Below are positions 17,585 to 25,093 of a stretch of 64,000 nt of DNA, piece by piece (position 1 is the stretch's first letter; the number at the start of each line of letters is the position of its first letter). Under the pieces are notes generated by a model. It was not told the origin of the DNA. It did no database searches and saw nothing but the letters and a program-made list of their open reading frames with translations. Source of the DNA: Chlamydiales bacterium (GTDB lineage Bacteria; Chlamydiota; Chlamydiia; Chlamydiales; JAAKFR01); the NCBI GenBank assembly GCA_024233495.1, contig JACKPM010000002.1:248001-312000 (forward strand), in the 5' to 3' direction. Position numbers and translations under genes: made by a program.

Positions 17585-17747
17585 TATAGTCGTTTGAGCT
17601 ATACATAGTCTCAATTGGACGCAACTTTTCCAGCGAGACATCATGCTCGAGCTCGTTGACTTACATAAGTCTACGTCGCTCTTTGCATTTCCTCTCGATT
17701 GAAAATCTACCGCCCTCTTGAGGCCATGTATAGCTCAAACGACTATA
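17585..17747. mobile_element. MITE-like near-palindrome, family D (163 bp)
   Basis: The ends are perfect 22-bp inverted repeats beginning TATAGTCGTTTGAGCTATAC, and weaker complementarity continues inwards (CCTCAA/TCTCAA, AATCGAGAG). Size and the TATAGTC terminus match family A, but the interior differs, so this is a second related family. It sits between mrp and the phosphoglucomutase gene. The mrp stop codon TAG is formed by its right terminus (CTATAG), so the insertion shaped the end of that gene. Confidence 0.75.
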
Positions 17748-18417
17748 GTTTTTCCAAGAGATTCTGTGCAAGGGTTTGGAAGAGGGGGAGAGAGGGGATC
17801 CCTCTGCACGCATCTTCTCCGAATTTCGCGTCATAGGGAAAACTTCCCAAAAGGGGGGTTGCAAACTTTTCAGCTAGAGAAAAGGGCTCCTCTTCGCCCA
17901 TGTTTTGTACGACACCCAAAAGGGGAATGTCGAGTAGTGCAAAGGCGTTGATCGCTTTTTGTGCATCTAATGTGGAAAGGGGGTGGGGAGTAGAGACTAC
18001 AATCGCTCCATCAATTTTTAACAGCTGTGAGAGAGAAATGGGCACATCGCCCGTTCCAGGCGGGAGGTCAATGATAAGTGTTGTGTTTTCCCACGCTGTT
18101 TGCATGAGCATCTTCTCAAGCATTTGGTGAAGCATGGGGCCACGCCATACAACGGGGGTGCTCTCCTCCAAAAAAAAGCCCGGGGAGAGAATCTCAATGC
18201 CAAACTTTTTGAAGGGAATGACCCGCTCATTTTCTACTTTGGGGGTGAGGTTTTGCAGTCCGGTCATCAAGGGAATTGAGGGGCCGAAAAGATCTGCATC
18301 GAGAAGGGCGACGCTCTCTCCCTCTTCTGCAAGAGCCACAGCTAGATTGAGCGAGACAGTAGACTTTCCCACGCCTCCTTTCCCTGATCCCACAGCTATG
18401 ACGCGTTCAAAAGGCAA
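17743..18417 (-). CDS. mrp: Mrp/NBP35-family P-loop ATPase
   Basis: This 224-residue protein starts with the deviant Walker A motif GSGKGGVGKST (10-20). LLDADLFGPSIP follows, then LIIDLPPGTGD, all typical of ApbC/Mrp iron-sulfur carriers. It lacks the N-terminal DUF59 domain and the CxxC pair is not evident, so it is a minimal form. The ATG at 18417 overlaps the preceding YkgJ-type gene by 11 bp. The stop codon is supplied by the palindromic element downstream, so the last residues may differ from relatives. Confidence 0.85.
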   Translation of the reverse strand: MPFERVIAVGSGKGGVGKSTVSLNLAVALAEEGESVALLDADLFGPSIPLMTGLQNLTPKVENERVIPFKKFGIEILSPGFFLEESTPVVWRGPMLHQMLEKMLMQTAWENTTLIIDLPPGTGDVPISLSQLLKIDGAIVVSTPHPLSTLDAQKAINAFALLDIPLLGVVQNMGEEEPFSLAEKFATPLLGSFPYDAKFGEDACRGIPSLPLFQTLAQNLLEKL

Positions 18418-18796
18418 TCGCTTCGATCTCCTCTTTGCTCATGAGAGGACCTTGGTCGATCCCTTCACACGTCTTGGCCGCCTCTTTCCATCCCGACTCA
18501 GTGAGGAGGTGAGGCCAAAAAGGGAAGGTGCGGCACTGTTTGGGGCGCGTCGTATATAGCATACATTTTTTATCTTTTAGGAAGACGCAGTCATAGTTCT
18601 TCTTCTCTACCAAAGAGTAGCGCTGCCCCACACGCCGCACATACCGCTTGCGAAACTCAGCAGGGGTGAGGTTGAGAAAAGTTGCCATCTCCTCTACCTC
18701 TTCGTCTGAAACCCAAACGTGTCCCGGAGCCCCCGTGCAACACTTCCCGCACTCGGTGCACTGGAAGCGGAGCCCCTCTTCATAAAATTTACTCAT
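18407..18796 (-). CDS. YkgJ-type cysteine-cluster protein
   Basis: The ATG at 18796 (or 18799) gives 129 residues. A FQCTECGKCC cluster (Cys13, 16, 19, 20) is followed by CVFL...CMLYTTRPKQCRTFPFWP, the arrangement of the YkgJ/CxxCxxCC family of putative zinc- or iron-binding proteins. A role in metal handling or in modifying proteins is inferred in the literature but not proven. A Shine-Dalgarno-like GGGGGG precedes the start directly. It overlaps mrp by 11 bp, and a small open frame overlaps its 5' end. Confidence 0.8.
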   Translation of the reverse strand: MSKFYEEGLRFQCTECGKCCTGAPGHVWVSDEEVEEMATFLNLTPAEFRKRYVRRVGQRYSLVEKKNYDCVFLKDKKCMLYTTRPKQCRTFPFWPHLLTESGWKEAAKTCEGIDQGPLMSKEEIEAIAF

Positions 18797-18896
18797 CATC
18801 CCCCCGGCGGATGATGTCACGTACCCCTGCCACCACAAAGAGGGTGAGGACAACTCCACAGATAATGAAGATAACAACAGCTTCTCGATCAACCAT
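18789..18896 (-). CDS. possible 35-residue single-helix membrane protein
   Basis: An ATG at 18896 opens a 35-codon frame ending TAA at 18789-18791, overlapping the start of the YkgJ-type gene by 8 bp. It reads MVDREAVVIF, then a hydrophobic helix of about 18 residues, then a basic end VRDIIRRGDDE. The topology (short acidic N-terminus, one helix, Arg-rich C-flank) and the overlap with the next start suggest a real coupled small gene. There is no good ribosome-binding site, so confidence is low. Confidence 0.35.
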   Translation of the reverse strand: MVDREAVVIFIICGVVLTLFVVAGVRDIIRRGDDE

Positions 18897-18921
18897 GCGA
18901 AAAAGGATACGGAAAGAGCGT

Positions 18922-19284
18922 TTAACTGTAAACTACGGGATGTCGCTCAGGATCGAGGTAGCGTTTGGTGAATACGAGGTAGAGAAACTCGCCATCGTGC
19001 TCCTCGTAGAGCTTCGAAATTTTGGGAAAACCAAAGGTGAAGAAGATGCCCCAGTTGTATTTTAGCGAAAGAAGAAGAGCGCAATCGGTGTCGTAGTCAA
19101 AAGGGGTAGGCACTTCAGGGAAGATCGGGAGCACTTTTTTTTGCGCGACGCGTAAAGGCTTGTTATCGCTCAGTTCGTAGACAAGTTGCGCTAACTCCTT
19201 CTCCTTCTGGGGAAGATCTTCAAATGCGATGTAGCCGTGCCGCACAAAGAACTTTTTTTGGTCTGGTGAGAGAGCAAAACGCAT
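18922..19284 (-). CDS. Uncharacterised protein, possibly CT296-like
   Basis: The ATG at 19284 gives 120 residues beginning MRFALSPDQKKFFVRHGY; the longer frame to 19437 would run antisense through rnc. The opening resembles the first helix of Fe(II)/2-oxoglutarate oxygenase-fold proteins, and the position next to rnc is where I recall CT296 in Chlamydia. No HxD...H metal triad is visible, so enzymatic activity is not supported. Start codons of this gene and rnc face each other across 34 bp. Confidence 0.55.
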   Translation of the reverse strand: MRFALSPDQKKFFVRHGYIAFEDLPQKEKELAQLVYELSDNKPLRVAQKKVLPIFPEVPTPFDYDTDCALLLSLKYNWGIFFTFGFPKISKLYEEHDGEFLYLVFTKRYLDPERHPVVYS

Positions 19285-19318
19285 GGGCGAAATATACCAT
19301 ATGCGATATATTCGCAGT

Positions 19319-19999
19319 ATGGAAAAAGAAGTTGAAGAAAAGATTGGATATACCTTCAAGGACAAGGAACTGATCCGCCTCGCATTCACACATAGATCGT
19401 ACTGGAATGAGCACAAGGAGACCACCTCTGACCACAATGAGCGCCTTGAATTTCTAGGGGATTCGGTGCTTGGCTTACTTGTTGCTGAACACCTCTATCA
19501 CACTCTTCCTCATATGGATGAGGGGGTATTGTCGAAGCTTCGCTCAGGCGTTGTTGCAGCAGAGGCGTGTGCTGACTATTCAAAAAAGCTTGGAGTGGAC
19601 TCTTACATTTTACTAGGGAAAGGGGAGCAGCTCAATGCGCGCGGTCGTGAAAGCATCCATGCCGACCTTTTTGAGGCGCTCATTGGAGCGATCTATGTTG
19701 ATGGGGGAGCAGCTGCGGCCAAAAAGTTTCTCTTTACCCACTTTTTAGGGGAGATCCAGGAGCGCGTGGTGAGTCCCAGTCGCAACTGGAAGGCGGAGTT
19801 GCAAGATTATGCCCAGAAGAAGTATCAAGAGACGCCCACCTACGAAGTGCTAGAAGAGTTTGGCCCAGCGCATCAAAAGGAGTTTCGTGTGGCTGTTGTG
19901 ATTCAATCGAAAAAGGCAGGCGTCGGTATAGGCGCTTCAAAGAAGGAGGCACAAACAGCAGCGGCCAAAGCGGCTTTGGAGGAGATAGAGAAGTGGTAA
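19319..19999 (+). CDS. rnc: Ribonuclease III
   Basis: This 226-residue enzyme cleaves double-stranded RNA in rRNA processing and turnover. The catalytic signature HNERLEFLGDS lies at 39-49. A second acidic site, ADLFEALIGAIY, is near 118. The C-terminal double-stranded RNA-binding domain (about 155-226) ends in GIGASKKEAQTAAAKAAL. The ATG at 19319 is chosen from family length; an in-frame ATG at 19301 is possible. It overlaps radA by 7 bp. Confidence 0.95.
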   Translation: MEKEVEEKIGYTFKDKELIRLAFTHRSYWNEHKETTSDHNERLEFLGDSVLGLLVAEHLYHTLPHMDEGVLSKLRSGVVAAEACADYSKKLGVDSYILLGKGEQLNARGRESIHADLFEALIGAIYVDGGAAAAKKFLFTHFLGEIQERVVSPSRNWKAELQDYAQKKYQETPTYEVLEEFGPAHQKEFRVAVVIQSKKAGVGIGASKKEAQTAAAKAALEEIEKW

Positions 20000-21309
20000 A
20001 GACTGCGTGGTGCTGCAGTGAATGCAGCCATTTGCTTCCTAAGTGGGTAGGGCAGTGCCCCAGCTGTGAAGGGTGGAACACTTTTTCTCAAGAGATGCCC
20101 GGTCGCTCTTCAGGTAAAGCACTCCGCTTGGCAGAGATAAGCCACAAGGATGAGCTCCGTGTCCAGACTAAAATGCCTGAGTTCGACCGCCTTTTAGGTG
20201 GCGGCATTGTGCGTGGCTCCCTCACACTTGTTGGTGGCGATCCGGGAATTGGAAAATCGACGCTTCTCCTCCAAGTCTCACAGTGTATTGCAGGGCAAGG
20301 ACTCACTGTCCTCTATGTCTGTGGGGAAGAGTCTGTAGAGCAAACTTCACTGCGTGCGAAAAGATTAGGCGTCACCTCTGACAAACTCTTTCTCCTTTCA
20401 GAGACGAGTCTTTCACTCATCAAGCAGCAGATTGAGAAGGTCAAACCTGATCTTTTAATCATCGACTCAATTCAGATTATCTACAAAGATGATGTCCTTT
20501 CAGCGCCAGGCTCTGTTGTGCAAGTGCGTGAGACAGCAGCGGAATGTATGCACATCGCAAAGGGTAAGGGGATTTCTACCTTTTTGATTGGACATGTCAC
20601 TAAGTCGGGTGAGATTGCGGGTCCCCGTGTGCTTGAGCACATTGTGGATACTGTCCTTTATTTCGAAGGTGAGAAACGGAATAACTACCGCCTTTTGCGC
20701 GGCATCAAAAACCGCTTTGGTTCTACAGACGAAGTAGCGGTTTTTCAAATGAGTGCAGAAGGGTTGAATGAAGTGAATAACCCTTCGGAGATCTTTTTAG
20801 AAGAGCGTTTAAAAGGGGCCTCGGGCTCTGTGATTTTCCCCACACTTGAGGGGACCCGCCCCATTTTGATTGAAGTTCAGGCGCTTGTGACGCAAACTGT
20901 CTACAGCACACCGTCGCGTCGTTGCTCTGGCTTTGATCAAACACGCCTTGTTTTGCTTCTCGCTGTTTTAGAGAAGCGCGTGGGATATCAGCTACACAAT
21001 CGTGATGTGTTTCTCTCTATTGCTGGAGGTTTACGCATCAGTGAACCTGCTATTGACCTCGCTGCAGTTATTGCAGTCTCTTCGTCTCTTACCAATAAGA
21101 GAGTCGATCCTGAAACAGTGGTTTTAGGTGAAGTGGGACTTGGAGGAGAGGTGCGCAGCGTTAGACGGATCGAGACTAGGCTCAAGGAGGCGCTGGTGAT
21201 GGGGTTTCGCCGCGCGGTGATTCCTAAAAGGGATGTGATTGAAATGCCAAACCTTGAGATTATAGGAGTCGAACGTGTCGAAGATGCCCTCAACGCAGTG
21301 CTCAATTAA
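19993..21309 (+). CDS. radA: DNA repair protein RadA/Sms
   Basis: This 438-residue protein has an N-terminal zinc finger (CSEC...CPSC, about 8-28), Walker A GGDPGIGKST near 79-88, the RadA-specific KNRFGSTDE and a C-terminal Lon-like domain. RadA is a helicase-like ATPase that helps branch migration in recombination and transformation; a comEC gene is also in this window. The start is GTG inside the end of rnc. The 3' end overlaps hemC by 26 bp. Confidence 0.95.
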   Translation: MVKTAWCCSECSHLLPKWVGQCPSCEGWNTFSQEMPGRSSGKALRLAEISHKDELRVQTKMPEFDRLLGGGIVRGSLTLVGGDPGIGKSTLLLQVSQCIAGQGLTVLYVCGEESVEQTSLRAKRLGVTSDKLFLLSETSLSLIKQQIEKVKPDLLIIDSIQIIYKDDVLSAPGSVVQVRETAAECMHIAKGKGISTFLIGHVTKSGEIAGPRVLEHIVDTVLYFEGEKRNNYRLLRGIKNRFGSTDEVAVFQMSAEGLNEVNNPSEIFLEERLKGASGSVIFPTLEGTRPILIEVQALVTQTVYSTPSRRCSGFDQTRLVLLLAVLEKRVGYQLHNRDVFLSIAGGLRISEPAIDLAAVIAVSSSLTNKRVDPETVVLGEVGLGGEVRSVRRIETRLKEALVMGFRRAVIPKRDVIEMPNLEIIGVERVEDALNAVLN

Positions 21310-21946
21310 GATTGGAGCGCGCAGCTCCCTTTTATCGCGCAAACAAGTGGAAGAAGTATTCAATGAATTGCAAGTTCCCTATGAGCCAATTTGGATCGAG
21401 ACTACAGGGGACCGCGATCTTAAGAGCTCATTGCGTACGCTTGACAAAACCAACTTTTTTACAAAAGAGCTTGATGAGGGACTTCTTGCAGGGGAGTTTC
21501 GGGTAGCTGTCCACTCGGCAAAAGACTTGCCTGACCCAATACCTGAAGGGCTTGAGGTGATCGCCCTTACAAAAGGAGTTGACTCTTCAGACTCTCTCGT
21601 CCTCCGTGAAGAAGAGAGGCTAAGAGCGGGAATGGTGATCGCCACAAGCTCACAGCGGCGAGAAGAGAATGTTGCTCAATTGCAAGAAGGGCTTCTTTTT
21701 GTTGATATCCGCGGCTCGATTCGGCAAAGACTCGATCGCCTTTATGAAAAAAAAGTGGATGGTGTTGTGATTGCAGAAGCAGCGCTCATTCGCCTGGGCC
21801 TTCTGCATTTAAATCGCATTACCATCCCTGGTAAAACCTCTCCTTTACAAGGAAGGCTCGCAGTTATCGCACGCAAAGGGGATGAGGCAATGCGCGAACT
21901 CTTTGCCCCGATTCATTATGAAGAATGCTCTCTACTTGGGGCTTGA
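21284..21946 (+). CDS. hemC: Hydroxymethylbilane synthase, short form without domain 3
   Basis: The ATG at 21284 (in-frame GTG at 21275) gives about 220 residues, against about 310 for most HemC proteins. Domains 1 and 2 are clear: IKIGARSSLLS, VAVHSAKDLPDPIPEGL, ATSSQRREENVAQL and DIRGSIRQRLDRL. The frame stops at HYEECSLLGA, where domain 3 should begin, so the GGC loop that holds the dipyrromethane cofactor Cys is missing. hemD starts 29 bp before the stop, and no displaced domain 3 is visible nearby. I have a vague memory that chlamydial HemC proteins are short, which would make this lineage-wide rather than local decay. Confidence 0.85.
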   Translation: MPSTQCSIKIGARSSLLSRKQVEEVFNELQVPYEPIWIETTGDRDLKSSLRTLDKTNFFTKELDEGLLAGEFRVAVHSAKDLPDPIPEGLEVIALTKGVDSSDSLVLREEERLRAGMVIATSSQRREENVAQLQEGLLFVDIRGSIRQRLDRLYEKKVDGVVIAEAALIRLGLLHLNRITIPGKTSPLQGRLAVIARKGDEAMRELFAPIHYEECSLLGA

Positions 21947-22493
21947 CCCCTCTCGCTTCGGGGAAAAAGTGACGCACTACCCCATCATCGAGATTGTGCC
22001 CCGCCCCAAAGAGGAGCTGGAGGCGCACTTTCAGCACCTCGAAAAATGTGATACTGTCATCTTTACAAGTCGCTCCGCAATTCCGATCTATATGGAGTTC
22101 GCTAGAGTGAAGCGCCCTTGCATTGTGGTGGGGCGCGCTACAAAAGAGCTTGCATGGCAAAATGGTTTGCATGTGAAAGCGTGCGCGACGCTTGAGCAAG
22201 GGGAAGGGGTTGTGCAGATTTTGGAAGAGGAGCGCTACTTTTTCCCTCACTCTTCTTCAGCGCGCTCTGTTGTTCAGGAAAAGATCAAGGGGTATGCCTT
22301 TACTCTTTACGATACAGTGCCGACAAAAAAGAGGATCGACTGGACGCCATATGAGACACTTGTTTTTACAAGTCCTTCTACTGTGCGCGCTTTTGTGCAG
22401 TTGTACGGAGAGATTCCTAAAAATAAGGAGATTGTATCGATTGGTCCAATTACTGAAAGTGAGCTTGAAACTTTTTCCAGGCGTCTGAAGTGA
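21918..22493 (+). CDS. hemD: Uroporphyrinogen-III synthase-like protein
   Basis: This 191-residue protein starts at ATG 21918, overlapping hemC by 29 bp. Sequence in HemD is weakly conserved; matching parts are TVIFTSRSAIP, VVGRATKEL and LVFTSPSTVRAF, then VSIGPITESEL near the end, which is the usual IGPxT motif. Its place behind hemC supports the role of closing hydroxymethylbilane to uroporphyrinogen III. It is shorter than typical (about 240). The 3' end overlaps the convergent effector-like gene by 44 bp. Confidence 0.8.
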   Translation: MKNALYLGLDPSRFGEKVTHYPIIEIVPRPKEELEAHFQHLEKCDTVIFTSRSAIPIYMEFARVKRPCIVVGRATKELAWQNGLHVKACATLEQGEGVVQILEEERYFFPHSSSARSVVQEKIKGYAFTLYDTVPTKKRIDWTPYETLVFTSPSTVRAFVQLYGEIPKNKEIVSIGPITESELETFSRRLK

Positions 22494-23787
22494 GACACTT
22501 TCCAAGATCTGCTTGGTCATATTTGTTATCATCCCGCACGAAGTGAATGATTTCACGTACAAGCGCTTTATTCCCCTCCAGAGATTCTAGATAGGTAGCT
22601 GGATCCTCTATAAGATCAAGAAGAGCAACAGCAAGGTGGTTTGCTCTATCAGCTTTTTCAACTTTTCCTTTCGAAAACTGCTTGAGTGTCCGCGTCGCTT
22701 TATTGATTGCAGTCGAAACGTCTGTTTTTGTTGGTTGAATCGTTTCGTAGATTTCCTCACTAGGAGACTGGGTTTTATAGCCACTTGATGTAGAAGTAAT
22801 GGATGCTCTTAAGGAGCCTGCAGATGCTTGTGAGAGCAAGGTGAATCGTCTTTGACGGGCAAGTTCTCCTGCTCTTGGAGAGACCGCTGTAAAAGTGCGC
22901 CCTTCTCTTCCTGCTGGGCGCGTTACTGTACTCATATATTCTTGTGCCGCTTCTGGGGCTTCTAACTCGTATTGCCCCTCTTCTTCAGGAGGGCGCAGCT
23001 CGTACTGACCTTCTTCTTCAGGAGGGCGCAGCTCGTATTGCCCCTCTTCTTCAGGAGGGCGCAGCTCATACTGACCTTCTTCTTCAGGAGGGCGCAGCTC
23101 GTATTGACCTTCTTCTTCAGGAGCTCCTAGCTCATACCCTCCACTCGCACCACGGAAGCTTGGAGATGTGAGTACATGATATGTACCTCCAGGTCGCTCC
23201 ATTTTCGCATAGGTATCACTCGAAACTGTTGTGCGCCGCTCTGGAGGTAGGTTTAAGGTTCCGTACGTATGCTGTTCTTGAAGCCATTGGTCTACCACTG
23301 TCTGGTTTGCGTGGGCGCTTTTGCCTGAGCCCACTGTTACCCTTCTTTCAGCTAGAGGGCGCATTGGGAATAAGTGGCGCCTACCACTTACAACAGGACG
23401 CTGTGGTGGGGCGCTAGGCGGTCTAAGCACATGTCTAGCTGTATCATCTACTTGCTGAGTCACAAGCTGCATATTTGTATTTGCGGCTTGTTGTCCCATA
23501 GAGGCCAAAGTCCTCCCAGCAACTTCTTCTGTTTGTAAGCTCCCACGACGGGGCGCAGGAGTGGGGCGTATGGCTGACTTTGGCCTAGGAGCTGGGGTAG
23601 GAGCTGCTGAACGTGTAGATTCTGGTGCAGGCGACTCAATTCTTCCAGCTGCAAGTTCGTTAACTCTCTCTGCCATTTCGTTTATGGTGCAGCTCTGGCG
23701 TTCACTCCCTTGTCTTCTAGGTGCAGGAGTAGGCCTATATTCAGGACTCCCTCCACCAGATACTCTTCCTGTTCCCCCTTCGCTCAT
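22450..23787 (-). CDS. Proline-rich protein with tyrosine repeats, effector candidate
   Basis: This 445-residue protein has no signal peptide or membrane helix. Residues 1-200 are Pro/Ser/Arg-rich and contain PTPAPR three times (19-24, 63-68, 75-80), matching the PxPxPR ligand type of CIN85/CD2AP SH3 domains. Tyr occurs every 11 residues at 218, 229, 240, 251, 262 and 273, each in YEL and most preceded by EEEGQ. Further YxxL/I words are YGTL (175), YHVL (203) and YETI (347). The C-terminal about 90 residues form a predicted helical domain. The pattern fits a secreted substrate of host tyrosine kinases, in analogy with chlamydial Tarp; no homology to Tarp is claimed. A -10-like TATAAT lies just upstream of the ATG. 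Confidence 0.7.
   Translation of the reverse strand: MSEGGTGRVSGGGSPEYRPTPAPRRQGSERQSCTINEMAERVNELAAGRIESPAPESTRSAAPTPAPRPKSAIRPTPAPRRGSLQTEEVAGRTLASMGQQAANTNMQLVTQQVDDTARHVLRPPSAPPQRPVVSGRRHLFPMRPLAERRVTVGSGKSAHANQTVVDQWLQEQHTYGTLNLPPERRTTVSSDTYAKMERPGGTYHVLTSPSFRGASGGYELGAPEEEGQYELRPPEEEGQYELRPPEEEGQYELRPPEEEGQYELRPPEEEGQYELEAPEAAQEYMSTVTRPAGREGRTFTAVSPRAGELARQRRFTLLSQASAGSLRASITSTSSGYKTQSPSEEIYETIQPTKTDVSTAINKATRTLKQFSKGKVEKADRANHLAVALLDLIEDPATYLESLEGNKALVREIIHFVRDDNKYDQADLGKCLTSDAWKKFQAHFQ
22963..23127 (-). repeat. Five in-frame 33-bp repeats coding for the 11-residue Tyr unit
   Basis: Five 33-bp units code for the 11-residue unit RPPEEEGQYEL, the first and last with edge changes (GAP at one end, EAP after the other). 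Units are nearly identical in DNA and differ mainly at one or two synonymous positions (GCCCC versus GACCT), which points to recent expansion by slippage or unequal crossing over. Copy number is likely to vary between strains. Confidence 0.9.
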
Positions 23788-23840
23788 ACGCTCAATTATA
23801 TTATAACCTAAATTTTAATTATAATATAAAGTATAAGACG

Positions 23841-24269
23841 TTAATTCTGTGTTAGATATAACACGGGTTCGTGCATGACATGGGGAGGAATTTTGCCATT
23901 GAGATGCTCAATTCGAAAAGTGAGCAACCCTCGCTTTGCATCGTATGTGGGGGTGGAAAGGGAGAGAGGAAGTGTGGTGAATCCCTCTTTTGCAGGTGAG
24001 GTAAAAATGAGATTTGCCTCCTTTATCCCCTGCCACTGCTCAACATATGCATCGATAGGGAAGGTGCCTCCGCTTTCAGAACCCTTTGTGAATGAAAGTG
24101 TTGTGCTGACATCTATGAGTGTAAGAGAGGGAGGGTTTTGTGTGAATGCTCCTTGTTGAGCGTGAATCACTAAGAGTTCAGCTTCTTTGATATTAAGGGC
24201 GGCAAAAAGTACTCCTCCTGCAACGGCAAACACAAAAAGAAGGAGAAGGAGCTTACGATTAATAGACAT
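23841..24269 (-). CDS. membrane-anchored paralogue, array 2, member 5
   Basis: This 142-residue protein has an N-terminal membrane helix (about 7-27) without a lipobox Cys, then LLVIHAQQGAF, LTLIDVSTTLSF, GGTFPIDAYVEQW, LSLSTPTYDAK and GLLTFRIEHL. It belongs to the same family as the genes at 1.7-4.1 kb but is anchored by a helix. It ends in EPVLYLTQN rather than the usual EVTLFID. Last gene of the second five-gene array; overlap with the preceding gene is 11 bp. Confidence 0.78.
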   Translation of the reverse strand: MSINRKLLLLLFVFAVAGGVLFAALNIKEAELLVIHAQQGAFTQNPPSLTLIDVSTTLSFTKGSESGGTFPIDAYVEQWQGIKEANLIFTSPAKEGFTTLPLSLSTPTYDAKRGLLTFRIEHLNGKIPPHVMHEPVLYLTQN

Positions 24270-24693
24270 AGACAGTTACCTCATGAATATCGTCATAGCG
24301 AGAGAGATCAGAGTCTGCGACCATTTCAAATGTCATCACATTTTCTCCTGGGTCGTAGTAAGGATGCGAGAGAGTTGTCAGAAAGTGCGTATCGAGCTCG
24401 TCCCGTGTAAATGTAAGTGCTCCTTCAACAGCTGTCTTGGGCCATTTTGCAAGAAAGGGACGCACAGCTATCTTAGAGGCTTTGCCACTTGGGGAAAAGT
24501 GTGTGAGGGTGTCGTTTACTTGTCGCAGTAATAGTCTGCCTTGCATAGGATTGTGCCTATCTGCTGAGATAGAGCCTCTTGCAGCGTATATAACAGAGTA
24601 GCCACTGCGCGCATGACTCTTCGCATAGATGAAAGTGGAGATTGCAGTAATAAATAAAACAGCAAAAATAAAAATACGGCGACGATTATTCAT
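24259..24693 (-). CDS. membrane-anchored paralogue, array 2, member 4
   Basis: This 144-residue protein has a basic N-terminus (NNRRR) and one hydrophobic helix (about 7-23), so it is a signal anchor. The family core is more divergent: YSVIYAARGSIS, LLLRQVNDTLTHFSP, VRPFLAKWPK, LSHPYYDPGENVMTFEM and IHEVTVYVY. It overlaps the upstream gene by 8 bp. Function unknown. Confidence 0.76.
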   Translation of the reverse strand: MNNRRRIFIFAVLFITAISTFIYAKSHARSGYSVIYAARGSISADRHNPMQGRLLLRQVNDTLTHFSPSGKASKIAVRPFLAKWPKTAVEGALTFTRDELDTHFLTTLSHPYYDPGENVMTFEMVADSDLSRYDDIHEVTVYVY

Positions 24694-25093
24694 GGCTTAA
24701 ATAGAGGGTAACCTCTCCCAGTTTTTGTTTTTTAATCTCTTTCCCTTCGATCATAAAAATCAAGGTTTCATCGGCTTTATTGTAGCGCGGATGTTGGATT
24801 ATAAATGATTGTTCGTTGAATGCAGGGCCTGCAGGAGCAAACGAGACAAAGTGGCCGATAGGGGGTTTTTGTCCGAACGCTTCCTCGTGTGCCCACCGGA
24901 CTAGGAATTCTGTTAGTGGCATTGTGCCAGCTCTTCGCTCTTCATCCTCTGTAAAATAGACAACCGACTCGTCCACATCATTGAGTCGCAGCGAATTTTC
25001 ACCAATAGAACCACTTCTCCCATGAATAATGTAGAGATGTTGCCCGAAAAGAGCATTTGAGAGTAAGAGTAAGAATAATAGAGATTTGATCAT
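24686..25093 (-). CDS. exported paralogue, array 2, member 3
   Basis: This 135-residue protein has a cleavable-looking signal peptide ending near ALFGQ and no lipobox. Motifs: HLYIIHGRSGSI, LRLNDVDESVVYFTEDEERR, AGTMPLTEFLVRW, IQHPRYNKADETLIF and LGEVTLYLSHE. This is one of the copies closest to the array-1 consensus. It overlaps its upstream neighbour by 4 bp. Function unknown. Confidence 0.8.
   Translation of the reverse strand: MIKSLLFLLLLSNALFGQHLYIIHGRSGSIGENSLRLNDVDESVVYFTEDEERRAGTMPLTEFLVRWAHEEAFGQKPPIGHFVSFAPAGPAFNEQSFIIQHPRYNKADETLIFMIEGKEIKKQKLGEVTLYLSHE

Noticed and set aside
22963..23127. CRISPR-like array
   Set aside because: The 33-bp units are directly adjacent, have no spacers and are in frame inside a coding sequence.
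22944..23171. Forward open frame with LLQEGAAR repeats
   Set aside because: It is the antisense of the 33-bp coding repeats of the tyrosine-repeat gene; repetition is inherited from that gene.
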